In this document: piece by piece, positions 17,205 through 24,111 of the stretch | Position numbering within the stretch: the first letter of the stretch is position 1 | Layout of the letters: every line of letters starts with the position of its first letter | From: a virus | DNA: 33,515 nucleotides | Virus record (IMG/VR): IMGVR_UViG_3300037333_000117 | Span: 1 to 33,515 of that record | Strand: one strand, 5' to 3' | The notes under the pieces: model-generated | Told to the model about the DNA's origin: nothing | The model's input: the letters and a program-made list of their open reading frames with translations, nothing else | Databases searched by the model: none | Position numbers and translations under genes: made by a program

Positions 17205-17753
17205 ATGGATGCTTTTGAACGGGCATTTGAGCTTGTATTAAAGTTTGAAGGTGGTTATGTCAACGACCCAGATGACCCAGGCAAGGCTACCAAATTTGGG
17301 ATTTCACAAAGACAATTTCCCAACTTAGACATCAAAAACCTAACAATTGAGCAAGCTAAAGAAATCTACTATAAAAACTACTGGCTTCCCGCCAAATGCG
17401 ATAAAGTTGCCGACATCAATATATATCTTGCTATTCTTCTATTTGATACTACCGTAAACATCGGAATTAAAACGGCAGTCAAAATTTTACAAAAAGCAAT
17501 TAATAAATATGGTTTCGCAATTAAAGAAGACGGCATAATTGGAGAAATAACCCTACAACATATAAAAGCCTGCAACGTTGAGTGTCTTATAAGGGATTTT
17601 TGTTTAGAAAGGATACGATATTATGTGGAAATAAGCAAAAAGAAAAACCTGCGTAAGTTTCTAAGAGGCTGGATTTTCCGAGTTCTGGAGGGATTTGATG
17701 AAGTTTATTTCGGTAAAAGAAAAAGCGGAAGTAGAGTTAATTCCTCTGGCTGA
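17205..17753 (+). CDS. Endolysin, GH108-type muramidase
   Basis: 182 aa. Residues 13-33 (KFEGGYVNDPDDPGKATKFG) match the GH108 lysozyme family, with catalytic Glu15 in the EGGY motif, and AKEIYYKNYW follows. The C-terminal half (about 90-165; INKYGFAIKEDGIIGEITLQ) fits the peptidoglycan-binding module (PG_binding_3) usual in these enzymes. No signal peptide is seen, so holin-dependent release is expected. The stop lies 56 bases inside the following phosphoesterase gene. Confidence 0.9.
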   Translation: MDAFERAFELVLKFEGGYVNDPDDPGKATKFGISQRQFPNLDIKNLTIEQAKEIYYKNYWLPAKCDKVADINIYLAILLFDTTVNIGIKTAVKILQKAINKYGFAIKEDGIIGEITLQHIKACNVECLIRDFCLERIRYYVEISKKKNLRKFLRGWIFRVLEGFDEVYFGKRKSGSRVNSSG

Positions 17754-19410
17754 CCTTCATTTAGGCTCTGAAAATTGTAATCTCAGACTAATTCATCAAA
17801 CAATTGAATACATAAAAGAAAACCCAAAGGCAAGGGTGGTAATTCTGGGGGATGTCTTAGAAACCGCAATAATCGGCAGTAAAGGAAATCCTTATTTTGC
17901 TAAATCTCTTGAAGAAGAAGTTAAATTAGCCGTAGATGTATTAAAGCCTATAAAAGATAAGGTTTTAGGCGTGATAAATGGAAATCACGAATGTGTTGAA
18001 GCGTTTAAAACAGAAATACTAACGGCTAATGGGTGGAAAATAGCGAACGAAATTACTGAAAAAGATAAGATTGCACAGTTTGATATGGAAACAGGAGAAA
18101 TTTCCTTTTCTCGCCCCCTAAAGGTGTCTTTTTATTATGTGGATAAAATTGTTAAAGTAAAAACAAACCAAGGAGAAGAACTTGTTACATTAAACCACTG
18201 TTTGGTTGTCAATGGCAAAAGGGTAAGGGTTGATAAATTAATGCAAGAGGGTCTAAACCAAAAAGACCAAAGGTTTGCGGGAAAATATAAGCACGGCAAA
18301 AAAGTTAACCTTTCCCCAGACCAAGTGAGGCTAATAACTTGGCTTGTTACAGACGGAACTTGGGTCTCTTGTTCAAGAGGAAAGAAAAGGTTGCAATGGA
18401 AACTTTCCAAAGAAAGAAAGATTAAAGAATTAACGTCTTTGCTTGAAAAATTAGGAATTCCCTATACTTTTAGGCTTGCCACCAAGTGTGGTTGCAACAA
18501 ACTTCAGCCTTATTTAATTAGAGTTTATGGCAAATGGGCAAGGATTATTTATCGTTATTTAAGGGGTAAAAAACAATTTCCTGAATGGTTTAAATACTTA
18601 AACAAAGAACAACTTTTAGCTTTACTTGAAACTTTAGCTATCACGGATGGGAATTATAGCTATAACCATATCGTTTGGATTTCCACCAATAAACACAATG
18701 TAGACACCATTCAGTTGGCTTGTATTTATAATGACATTCCCTGTAAATATACTCTTAACAAGAAAAGGTCAGGTTTTAAAACGGGGAAACCACAATACCA
18801 CGTTTCCATCTATCCCAACGGGATTCATTATAAGTGGGCTTCTTTCGAAGTTATTCAAGGTAAATTCAAGGTGGCAGCAATTGCAATGCCAAAACAAACT
18901 TTAATAACAAGAGTAAGTGGCAGGGTTAACTTTACTGGAAATAGTAGAATTTCTAAAGCAATAGGGCTTGATATTTTGGGGCTAATCTGCCGCAAATTAG
19001 GCATAGGCGACAAATATTCCCCCGGTTTTCTTGTTATTAGGCTTTCACTTCCCAAAACGGCTTGGTATATAGTCCTGCATCACGGTTATGGTGGCGGACG
19101 CCTAAAGGGTGGGAAGATTAATAATTTGCAGAGGTTGGGCAACTTATTCCCAAATGCTGACTTTATTCTGATGGGACACACGCACGATTTTATTATGACT
19201 ACGGACAAAAAATTTATCATAGACAAAAAACACAACCTAATTAAAGAACATACCACTTATTTTATAAACGTGCCATCGTTTTTAAACTACGGGGGATATG
19301 CAGAGCAATACGCATACCCCCTGCAAAGTTCAGGCGTGGTAAAAATAACGTTGCCGAACGTGTTAAACTTCTACAAAAACAGCATCAAGATAGAGCCGTT
19401 GTTTCAATAG
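17698..19410 (+). CDS. Metallophosphoesterase precursor with an in-frame intein
   Basis: 570 aa precursor of a calcineurin-like phosphoesterase. Host-protein motifs are D19-L-H21 (motif I), GD at 51-52, GNHE at 95-98, HHGYGGG at 461-467 and GHTH at 493-496: a complete metal site once residues 99-415 are removed, leaving about 253 aa. The intein (see separate entry) sits right after GNHE, so the unspliced protein has its metal ligands split by 317 residues and should be inactive. The ATG at 17698 has TGGAGGGA upstream and lies inside the endolysin gene. Substrate unknown; such enzymes act on nucleic acids, nucleotides or phosphoproteins. Last gene of the + late operon. Confidence 0.92.
   Translation: MKFISVKEKAEVELIPLADLHLGSENCNLRLIHQTIEYIKENPKARVVILGDVLETAIIGSKGNPYFAKSLEEEVKLAVDVLKPIKDKVLGVINGNHECVEAFKTEILTANGWKIANEITEKDKIAQFDMETGEISFSRPLKVSFYYVDKIVKVKTNQGEELVTLNHCLVVNGKRVRVDKLMQEGLNQKDQRFAGKYKHGKKVNLSPDQVRLITWLVTDGTWVSCSRGKKRLQWKLSKERKIKELTSLLEKLGIPYTFRLATKCGCNKLQPYLIRVYGKWARIIYRYLRGKKQFPEWFKYLNKEQLLALLETLAITDGNYSYNHIVWISTNKHNVDTIQLACIYNDIPCKYTLNKKRSGFKTGKPQYHVSIYPNGIHYKWASFEVIQGKFKVAAIAMPKQTLITRVSGRVNFTGNSRISKAIGLDILGLICRKLGIGDKYSPGFLVIRLSLPKTAWYIVLHHGYGGGRLKGGKINNLQRLGNLFPNADFILMGHTHDFIMTTDKKFIIDKKHNLIKEHTTYFINVPSFLNYGGYAEQYAYPLQSSGVVKITLPNVLNFYKNSIKIEPLFQ
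17992..18942 (+). mobile_element. Intein with LAGLIDADG-type homing endonuclease domain
   Basis: 317 residues inserted in frame. It starts with Cys99 followed by an EILTANGWKIANEI block typical of splicing block A. A TLNHCLVV block (TxxH, block B) follows near 159-166. The endonuclease core has two LAGLIDADG-like motifs: LITWLVTDGT at 212-221 and LETLAITDGN near 310-319. The C-terminal end is VNFTGN with Asn415, followed by Ser416 as the +1 nucleophile. The penultimate residue is Gly rather than the usual His, a known variation. DOD acidic residues (the D of each TDG) are present, so homing activity may be intact. Confidence 0.9.
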
Positions 19411-19438
19411 GTTGGGTCATTAATTATTTTCGTCTGCT

Positions 19439-19894
19439 TTAATTTTGAGGTATTACAGCACCTTCGGTTTGATACAGGCGAAATATATCAACGTTTTGAG
19501 CGGTTAATAGAACCTTAAAGGCATATCTCTTTGCCTGTTTCCCATTTCCATTATACCTTTCAACCGCCTCTGCCCAACTTCCAGTTTGGTTGTAGTAATA
19601 TTTTAAGATTTCTGCTCCAGCTAAAGCATTTGCATAGCAGTCAAACAAGAAATCTGGATAATCAAATCTCCAAACTTTCGGGTTGATTTGCATCAACCCG
19701 ATTTCTCCATATCTACCTACGGCATCGCACTTAAACCTGCTTTCTGTATATGCAACGGCGGTTAAAATATCAAGAGGCACACCCGTGCGTTGGTGTGCCA
19801 CGTAAAGCGCAGAAGCAGGAATTTGGGCTTGTTGGACTGGCATTTCTGTGAGGTGGGTAATGATTAAGGTTAGTAAAATTATTACCTTATTCAT
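19439..19894 (-). CDS. Secreted lytic transglycosylase, SLT type
   Basis: 151 aa. The N-terminal KVIILLTLIITHLTEMP is a signal peptide or anchor. The catalytic domain follows: AVAYTESRF with Glu51, GEIGLMQI at 63-70, and NALAGAEIL and ERYNGNG further on, the normal order of SLT muramidases. It would cut peptidoglycan from the periplasmic side. It is the last gene of the - early operon, not part of the late lysis cassette. The start at 19894 has GAGAGAGGAAG upstream and overlaps the previous gene by 8 bases. Perhaps it acts in wall remodelling or host exclusion. Confidence 0.85.
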   Translation of the reverse strand: MNKVIILLTLIITHLTEMPVQQAQIPASALYVAHQRTGVPLDILTAVAYTESRFKCDAVGRYGEIGLMQINPKVWRFDYPDFLFDCYANALAGAEILKYYYNQTGSWAEAVERYNGNGKQAKRYAFKVLLTAQNVDIFRLYQTEGAVIPQN

Positions 19895-20084
19895 CTTCCT
19901 CTCTCCCTTCACTTGCTTCCATCTCACTATCACATAAAATATTTTCACAAGTCAATTCTTTTCCTATATAAATTGCATGCTCTAATCTTTTGGCTAATTC
20001 ATGTGACTTACAAAATTGGTAGTAACTTTGTATAGCGACAACTCTTTGTAAATACTCTTGTTCACTTTCCAAGAAAGACATCAT
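19887..20084 (-). CDS. Small hypothetical protein
   Basis: 65 aa, no recognised family. Mostly helical with several Cys and Glu (EYLQRVVAIQSYYQFCKSHE, then a very acidic end). The start is the first of two adjacent ATG codons, behind AGGAGGTTA; a longer frame upstream lacks a ribosome binding site. The stop overlaps the transglycosylase start by 8 bases. It is a normal member of the early operon. Confidence 0.65.
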   Translation of the reverse strand: MMSFLESEQEYLQRVVAIQSYYQFCKSHELAKRLEHAIYIGKELTCENILCDSEMEASEGREEDE

Positions 20085-20132
20085 TAACCTCCTCAATCTA
20101 AGTTTTACCATCTATCAATTAACATATTTTGT

Positions 20133-20474
20133 TTATAGGCTTTCTCCATACTCAACCTCCGCCAGAATTTCAAGGTAATGTTTCGCCTTCCTTAAATCTT
20201 CAATTCCACCCTTCCTTCTGTGACGGCAAACATACTTGATGATGTTTCCTTCACAGAAAGAAAGTTTGTTCTTTTCTATGAATTCAACGGGTTGGATAGT
20301 AAGATCTTTATAATGATTGCCACCCTCCTGTTTGTTTAATGATGATTCCGAAAATGCTTCTTTTACCCAAGATTTGAAGTCTTCTATTTCTTCTTCATAG
20401 CGAACCTTAGCTAAATTCTTTCGGAAATTCTCAATGGCTTGCTCAAATATTTCTTTTGCTTTCTTGTTGTTCAT
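20133..20474 (-). CDS. DUF3310 protein, possible nucleotide kinase relative
   Basis: 113 aa. The C-terminal part carries GGNHYKDLTIQPVEFIEKN then IIKYVCRHRRKGGIEDLRKA, the defining block of the DUF3310 family of phage proteins. T7 gp1.7, a nucleotide kinase, has been placed close to this family, so a nucleotide role is plausible beside thyX, though no P-loop is visible. The first 50 residues are a separate helical stretch. The start overlaps the previous gene as ATGA. Confidence 0.8.
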   Translation of the reverse strand: MNNKKAKEIFEQAIENFRKNLAKVRYEEEIEDFKSWVKEAFSESSLNKQEGGNHYKDLTIQPVEFIEKNKLSFCEGNIIKYVCRHRRKGGIEDLRKAKHYLEILAEVEYGESL

Positions 20475-20686
20475 ATCAAACCCTCCTTACGAAGAATTCC
20501 CTCAAATAAATTTCTGGCATTCTCAAGATTAGTTTCGCCAATATATAGCTCCATATCTGGTATTTTAAACAACAAATCCTTAACAACCCCACAACGACGG
20601 CAATATTTATACTCTATTGAATATCCTGCCTTCTTGTTTTCCTCTTTATAGGTTGACCATTTATGCAATCCCATTTTACACAACAT
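20471..20686 (-). CDS. Small zinc-finger protein, DUF1660-like
   Basis: 71 aa. An N-terminal MLCKMGLHKW followed by YKYCRRCG makes a Cys-x4-His ... Cys-x2-Cys arrangement like the short prophage proteins of DUF1660, which probably bind one zinc ion. The remainder is helical and acidic. The ATG at 20686 has GGGAGGAG 4-5 bases upstream. It overlaps the DUF3310 gene by 4 bases. Function unknown; a nucleic-acid or protein-binding adaptor is plausible. Confidence 0.65.
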   Translation of the reverse strand: MLCKMGLHKWSTYKEENKKAGYSIEYKYCRRCGVVKDLLFKIPDMELYIGETNLENARNLFEGILRKEGLI

Positions 20687-20702
20687 CACTCCTCCCACCA
20701 AT

Positions 20703-20804
20703 TTATTTTTCTCTCTCCAGACAAACCAAGTAGCCGAACAGATAACCGATGCAAGCGAAAAAGACTATAAGCCCAAAAACAGCCGCTTCGTCATAGTTCA
20801 TCAT
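20703..20804 (-). CDS. 33-aa single-pass membrane protein
   Basis: A very short frame between thyX and the zinc-finger gene. It starts with two ATG codons, the first overlapping the thyX stop as ATGA, with GAGGA upstream. The product is acidic at the N-terminus, then has one hydrophobic helix (VFGLIVFFACIGYLFGYLVC) and a charged C-terminus (LEREK). Start coupling, a plausible topology and the absence of other coding potential support it. It could regulate a membrane enzyme or be a small toxin-like protein; no evidence for either. Confidence 0.55.
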   Translation of the reverse strand: MMNYDEAAVFGLIVFFACIGYLFGYLVCLEREK

Positions 20805-21661
20805 TCCTCTAAGTATTCTTTTTTAAACCACTCTGCCCTTTTCTTGCGGGCTGGAGTAAAGATTGGGTTGCAGTCTTGTGTCCAATTATCAAGGCAATCT
20901 GACATTGTTTGCACAATTTCAGGCTGATGCTCTTTAAGCATGCTCCACATCGCCTTTGCTACAAGCCTCGTTTCTTCCTGTGCCTCTGGATGCAGGCGGT
21001 GAATAAAGAAGTTTAGCCAGGCGTCATAACCTCCTTGCATCCAGAATTGGGTGTAGAGGCCAAGCGGTAAGATTGTGCGAGCTTGTTCAGGCTTATAGTG
21101 TAAACTTACCATAAACCCATACTCACCTACCATATATTCGTAAGTTGGTATATAAAACCACCCAGGCGGAGTTTCGGTTGGAGGAAACCAAAATTCAAAC
21201 TTTACCTTATCTCCCTTCACATACCGCCTGCTCATCTCCATATAGGAGAATGAGCGGTGGCGTTGAATCTGGCGGGCGACGAAGATGGGAACTTTGAGTT
21301 TGAAGGTGGCGATATGTTGTATGTTCTCTTCTATGTCCCACTTGTTTTTATCGAATGAGAAAGAAATACGCTCATTTCTAAAATCTTCAACATATCCAGC
21401 AACCCTAACGTCTGCTCTTCTCACAAACTCAAACGGACTCTCGTGCCCTCTTTCTATAAGTAAATTCCACAGCTTTTCTGGGTCTTTACAAAACTCATTC
21501 CCATAGCTGATAGAAGCCACAAGGCAAACCGCCTCTTTACGGGCTTCATTATTTTCGTTGGCTCTACTAAAGTCCCATAACTCTACCTTGCAAATCGGCA
21601 GGTTTTCGTATTTATAAGGGAAGGTTTCGGCTACTTTACAAATGTATTTAAGCTCTCTCAT
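20801..21661 (-). CDS. thyX: Flavin-dependent thymidylate synthase ThyX
   Basis: 286 aa. Methylates dUMP to dTMP using methylene-tetrahydrofolate, FAD and NADPH. The signature RHR(x7)S is at 134-144, GHESPFEF at 72-79, and the SRRYV segment follows. Its length is on the long side for the family. It works with the phage dUTPase, which supplies dUMP. The ATG at 21661 lies behind GGAGGTG; an in-frame TTG 12 bases upstream overlaps that site and is unlikely. A terminator-like hairpin lies just upstream, so expression is probably attenuated. Confidence 0.95.
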   Translation of the reverse strand: MRELKYICKVAETFPYKYENLPICKVELWDFSRANENNEARKEAVCLVASISYGNEFCKDPEKLWNLLIERGHESPFEFVRRADVRVAGYVEDFRNERISFSFDKNKWDIEENIQHIATFKLKVPIFVARQIQRHRSFSYMEMSRRYVKGDKVKFEFWFPPTETPPGWFYIPTYEYMVGEYGFMVSLHYKPEQARTILPLGLYTQFWMQGGYDAWLNFFIHRLHPEAQEETRLVAKAMWSMLKEHQPEIVQTMSDCLDNWTQDCNPIFTPARKKRAEWFKKEYLEE

Positions 21662-21687
21662 TTTCACCTCCAATTAGTTTTTAAAAC

Positions 21688-21705
21688 GGGGCTAACAACA
21701 GCCCC
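21688..21705 (-). terminator. Hairpin with short U tract just upstream of thyX
   Basis: On the - strand GGGGCT pairs with AGCCCC across a 6-nt loop, followed by GTTTTAAAA. A second GGGCTGTT lies about 18 bases upstream (+ coordinates 21716-21723), so the same AGCCCC could pair with either copy. It would end transcription before thyX unless antitermination occurs. The + strand also shows an A-rich flank. Confidence 0.6.
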
Positions 21706-21760
21706 AAAAATCAAAACAGCCCTTTGCTAAGCGTTACGCTACCAAACTTCGCTATACCAG

Positions 21761-21782
21761 AACGTTACCTGACATTACCAGG
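21761..21782. repeat. Imperfect direct repeat, copy 1
   Basis: AACGTTACCTGACATTACCA here and AACGCTACCCGACATTACCA at 21881 differ at two bases and lie exactly 120 bp apart. They are the best-preserved pair within the pentamer array and contain two NGTAR units each on the - strand. Confidence 0.75.
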
Positions 21783-21880
21783 TCGCTACTTAACCGTTGC
21801 CCTACTCTATGCTACTTTACTCTACCGCAACAACACAACACCCCAACCAAACAAGACCGGACGCAACAACTCAGAACCGA

Positions 21881-21902
21881 AACGCTACCCGACATTACCA
21901 GA
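21881..21902. repeat. Imperfect direct repeat, copy 2
   Basis: Second copy of the 21-bp element of 21761, two mismatches, offset 120 bp. Flanking bases are not conserved. Confidence 0.75.
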
Positions 21903-21941
21903 CTCAACCTTGACAGTGCGACACATTACTTGACTTTACCA

Positions 21942-22706
21942 TCACTCAATATTTTCCACTTCCACAACTTCAAATGCTCCATAATACCCCGTATTACGCC
22001 AAGGGCTAATGCCGTTTGTGATTCCGTATTCTCTCATTAAGATTTCTAAAATATCCCAAGTTACTTCTTTGTTTTTATATAGCCACAATTCAAACTGAAT
22101 TACTTTGTCTCTCTTTGAATAAATGATTTCCGACCTTGATATGCTTACCTTAACCCCTTGAGGTGTGCTTGCTTTGAGCGGTCTATCTAAAATTCCGTCA
22201 ACATCATCAACGATATTTTCGGGAGCAACATAATCCTGGTAAATGTAAAGGTCATAAGGCATAACCCGGACATAACGGGAAATTTTTTCTCTCAAGCCCT
22301 TGATGCCTAAAGCGTCTTTAAAGTTGTAACCAGCCTCTTTTAAAAAGCCTAACACTTGATGTCCTCTTATAACAGGCACATCAAAATCCTCGTATTTGGC
22401 ACGGTAAAAAACCATAATTTTGCCAAGCTCAGATTCTTTAATGTCTGGCAGGTTGGCAAGCTGATTTTCTAAATCTTCCTTCTTATTTAGAAGGATTAGA
22501 CGTTCGTGATAATCTTTTGTTTGCTCTATTTTTCGCTCCAGCTTATCAATTTCTTTGTTTAACTTGGTTAGTAGAAAATTGTTATATAACTCCTTGCTTG
22601 CTGGCGCAGAACCCAAAATCGGATTGATAAACCGAATTGTTACACGCTTTTTGCACTCTATCAGCGATAAACCCTTTTTAGACTTCACCTTAACTTTTAC
22701 CGCCAC
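21942..22706 (-). CDS. Phage protein with RAMP-like features, unknown function
   Basis: 254 aa. A Lys-rich start (VKVKVKSKKG) leads into a beta strand block; residues about 45-85 are a coiled coil; VIRGHQVLGFLKEAGYNF and DRPLKASTPQGVKVSISRSE follow; and the C-terminus has GISPWRNTGYYGAFEVVEVE, a Gly/aromatic loop between beta strands like that ending RAMP/Cas5-Cas6-type ferredoxin folds. I recall similar unannotated proteins in many Firmicutes and actinobacterial phages near SSB and Sak4. The start is GTG behind AAGGAGGTG. It is probably an RNA- or DNA-binding recombination accessory; unproven. Confidence 0.6.
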   Translation of the reverse strand: MAVKVKVKSKKGLSLIECKKRVTIRFINPILGSAPASKELYNNFLLTKLNKEIDKLERKIEQTKDYHERLILLNKKEDLENQLANLPDIKESELGKIMVFYRAKYEDFDVPVIRGHQVLGFLKEAGYNFKDALGIKGLREKISRYVRVMPYDLYIYQDYVAPENIVDDVDGILDRPLKASTPQGVKVSISRSEIIYSKRDKVIQFELWLYKNKEVTWDILEILMREYGITNGISPWRNTGYYGAFEVVEVENIE

Positions 22707-22707
22707 C

Positions 22708-22908
22708 TTACACCTCCTTTACATCTTGCCCAAAAATCAGTTTTATCATTGGCTTAGGAAAATCATCGGGGATTGTGTAAATAAAATGCTTTGCTATGTC
22801 GTTATACTCTGTCTTAACCTCAAAAATTCTCTCAATACCGTCAATCAACATTTTAATCGGCTTAATAAAAGTAAACGGCGCTTGTTTCCAATAAACCATC
22901 AATCTCAC
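22708..22908 (-). CDS. Small hypothetical protein
   Basis: 66 aa, no recognised family. Alternating hydrophobic and basic residues (FTFIKPIKMLIDGIERIFEV) suggest a small alpha/beta protein. The start is GTG at 22908 behind GGGGTGAG; an internal ATG at 22899 is an alternative and would remove three residues. Only one base separates its stop from the next gene's GTG, so the two are translated together. Confidence 0.6.
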   Translation of the reverse strand: MRLMVYWKQAPFTFIKPIKMLIDGIERIFEVKTEYNDIAKHFIYTIPDDFPKPMIKLIFGQDVKEV

Positions 22909-22919
22909 AACTCACCCCC

Positions 22920-23285
22920 TTACCATTCAATATCTGCCTCCTCCTCTTGCTTTTCTGGCTGAGATAAAACGCTTACTTTGTTAGCTACAACTTCAATCTT
23001 TGAACGCTTCTCTCCACTTTCTGTTTCCCAATTAGACTGGCGCAACCGTCCTTCAACTAACACTTGTGTCGCTTTTGATAGCTTCTGCACAAGTGTGTCG
23101 GCATAATCGCCCCAAACAACTACGTCTATAAACACCGTGTCATCTTGCCAATCGCCATTTTTGTCCTTGTAGGGATTATTAACGGCGATTCTAAAACGTA
23201 TATAAGGCGTCCCGCCCTGCGTGTGGGAAAGTTCAGGGTCAGCAACAAGGCGTCCGATTAAAAAGACTTTGTTTAAGTTAGCCAT
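22920..23285 (-). CDS. ssb: Single-stranded DNA-binding protein
   Basis: 121 aa. A full OB fold is seen from NLNKVFLIGRLVADPELSHT through YIRFRIAVNNP, FIDVVVWGDYA and VLVEGRLRQSNW to VVANKVSVL, all standard SSB blocks. The C-terminal tail EEEADIEW is acidic but lacks the usual DDxPF tip, so contacts with host partners may differ. It coats ssDNA for the recombination and replication enzymes encoded beside it. RBS AGGAGGAC; the start overlaps the previous gene by 8 bases. Confidence 0.93.
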   Translation of the reverse strand: MANLNKVFLIGRLVADPELSHTQGGTPYIRFRIAVNNPYKDKNGDWQDDTVFIDVVVWGDYADTLVQKLSKATQVLVEGRLRQSNWETESGEKRSKIEVVANKVSVLSQPEKQEEEADIEW

Positions 23286-23457
23286 TATTGTCCTCCTTGT
23301 ATTGTTGCATTAAATAAATTGCCTTCCTTAATGCCTCAATATGTGTCTCACCAAAATCTGACTCTATCTCTCCTTGTAATTTGACACGTGCAACATAACC
23401 CTTAATCCACCAAATAATATCTTGAATGGCATAAATATCCTCAGCTATAATTTTCAT
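23278..23457 (-). CDS. Small hypothetical protein between nuclease and ssb
   Basis: 59 aa. Helical, with DIYAIQDIIWWIKGYVARVK and a second helix ending in Gln and Lys. A longer frame starts inside the nuclease gene but lacks a binding site; the ATG at 23457 has GGAGGTTA. No family recognised. Its stop is 8 bases inside ssb. Its place suggests a helper of the recombination set. Confidence 0.6.
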   Translation of the reverse strand: MKIIAEDIYAIQDIIWWIKGYVARVKLQGEIESDFGETHIEALRKAIYLMQQYKEDNNG

Positions 23458-23458
23458 A

Positions 23459-24109
23459 TTAACCTCCAATATACTCTTCGCAATAATCTTTATAAAAGCA
23501 CCACCTACACCCATTCCAACTCGGCGGAAAACAGCATTCTTCTCGGCAGGCTTTTATCATTTTGACTGCCGTGAGAAGTTCGTTAAGGCGTTGGTGAATG
23601 AGTAGGTCGCTGACTGGAACATATTCAATGTGCAGTTTTTTGAAAGCCCTTGTTTGTCTATCAATCTCAAAAAGTAAATAAACGGGCTTAATATCCTTGG
23701 GCTTCAGGTAGTAAGAATAAAGGGCAAGCTGGTAAGAAATTTTTGAGCGGAAATTGTCGGGATTAGTGGTTATCTTGTATTCAAGGGCAACACTATTATC
23801 ACAGATGGCGTCTATCACCCCTTTAAACGCCTGCCCTTTAACTACAACTTTAAATTCGTGTTCTACCGCTTTTATTCTTGCTCCTTCTCCTCTAAGCCAA
23901 TCAGCAAGAGCAGTAACAAAAGGAACGGCATCAGAATGTATATTATCATCGCCTCTTCCCCATTTTTCCAATTCTTTATGCACCCAACTGCCGAATTCAA
24001 TAGCAGGGCTTACCTTTGCTGGTAAGCCCGCAATGTAAGAAAGGTAATAAGCACGGGGGCAATTGAGAAATGTTTCTATTGAGCTAACCGATTCGTAGTC
24101 TCTTGCCAT
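23459..24109 (-). CDS. Cas4/RecB-like PD-(D/E)XK nuclease with Fe-S cysteines
   Basis: 216 aa. Nuclease motifs in order: H44 in VHKELE, D100 in FKGVIDAI, E110 and K112 in ALEYKIT, and YQLALY. One cysteine near the N-terminus (C17 in NCPRAYYL) and three near the end (C201, C204, C210) match the Cas4/AddB-type [4Fe-4S] clamp. It would resect or process DNA ends for the Sak4/SSB pathway. There is no CRISPR array, so an adaptation role in this genome is not supported. RBS GGAG within the end of the previous gene. Confidence 0.85.
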   Translation of the reverse strand: MARDYESVSSIETFLNCPRAYYLSYIAGLPAKVSPAIEFGSWVHKELEKWGRGDDNIHSDAVPFVTALADWLRGEGARIKAVEHEFKVVVKGQAFKGVIDAICDNSVALEYKITTNPDNFRSKISYQLALYSYYLKPKDIKPVYLLFEIDRQTRAFKKLHIEYVPVSDLLIHQRLNELLTAVKMIKACREECCFPPSWNGCRWCFYKDYCEEYIGG

Positions 24110-24111
24110 TT

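Larger units (their letters stand above)
21725..21945 (-). repeat. Degenerate pentanucleotide (NGTAR) array, non-coding
   Basis: The gap between thyX and the next gene contains no credible gene. On the - strand it is made of bursts of 5-nt units of the NGTAR type (GGTAA, GGTAG, AGTAA, AGTAG, CATAG), in phase for five units at 21802-21826 and for shorter runs at 21755-21779, 21880-21899 and 21920-21940. A period of five excludes normal coding, and TAA/TAG occur in every - frame. As RNA it presents UAG/UAA triplets with 2-nt spacers. Confidence 0.7.

Noticed and set aside
18001-18942. Free-standing homing endonuclease gene inside the phosphoesterase
   Set aside because: No start or stop of its own; the frame is continuous and the flanks carry splicing blocks with Cys at the start and Asn-Ser at the end, so an intein fits better.
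19411-19438. Bidirectional terminator between the convergent late and early operons
   Set aside because: No convincing stem or T tract is visible in this short gap.
21724-21933. 69-aa + strand open frame opposite the pentamer array
   Set aside because: It starts with TTG, has no ribosome binding site, and is open only because the - strand is full of TAA/TAG-type units. The array explains it.
23459-24109. Cas4-like gene as evidence of a CRISPR-Cas locus
   Set aside because: No Cas1, Cas2, effector genes or array nearby; the neighbours are phage recombination genes, so a phage nuclease is the better reading.
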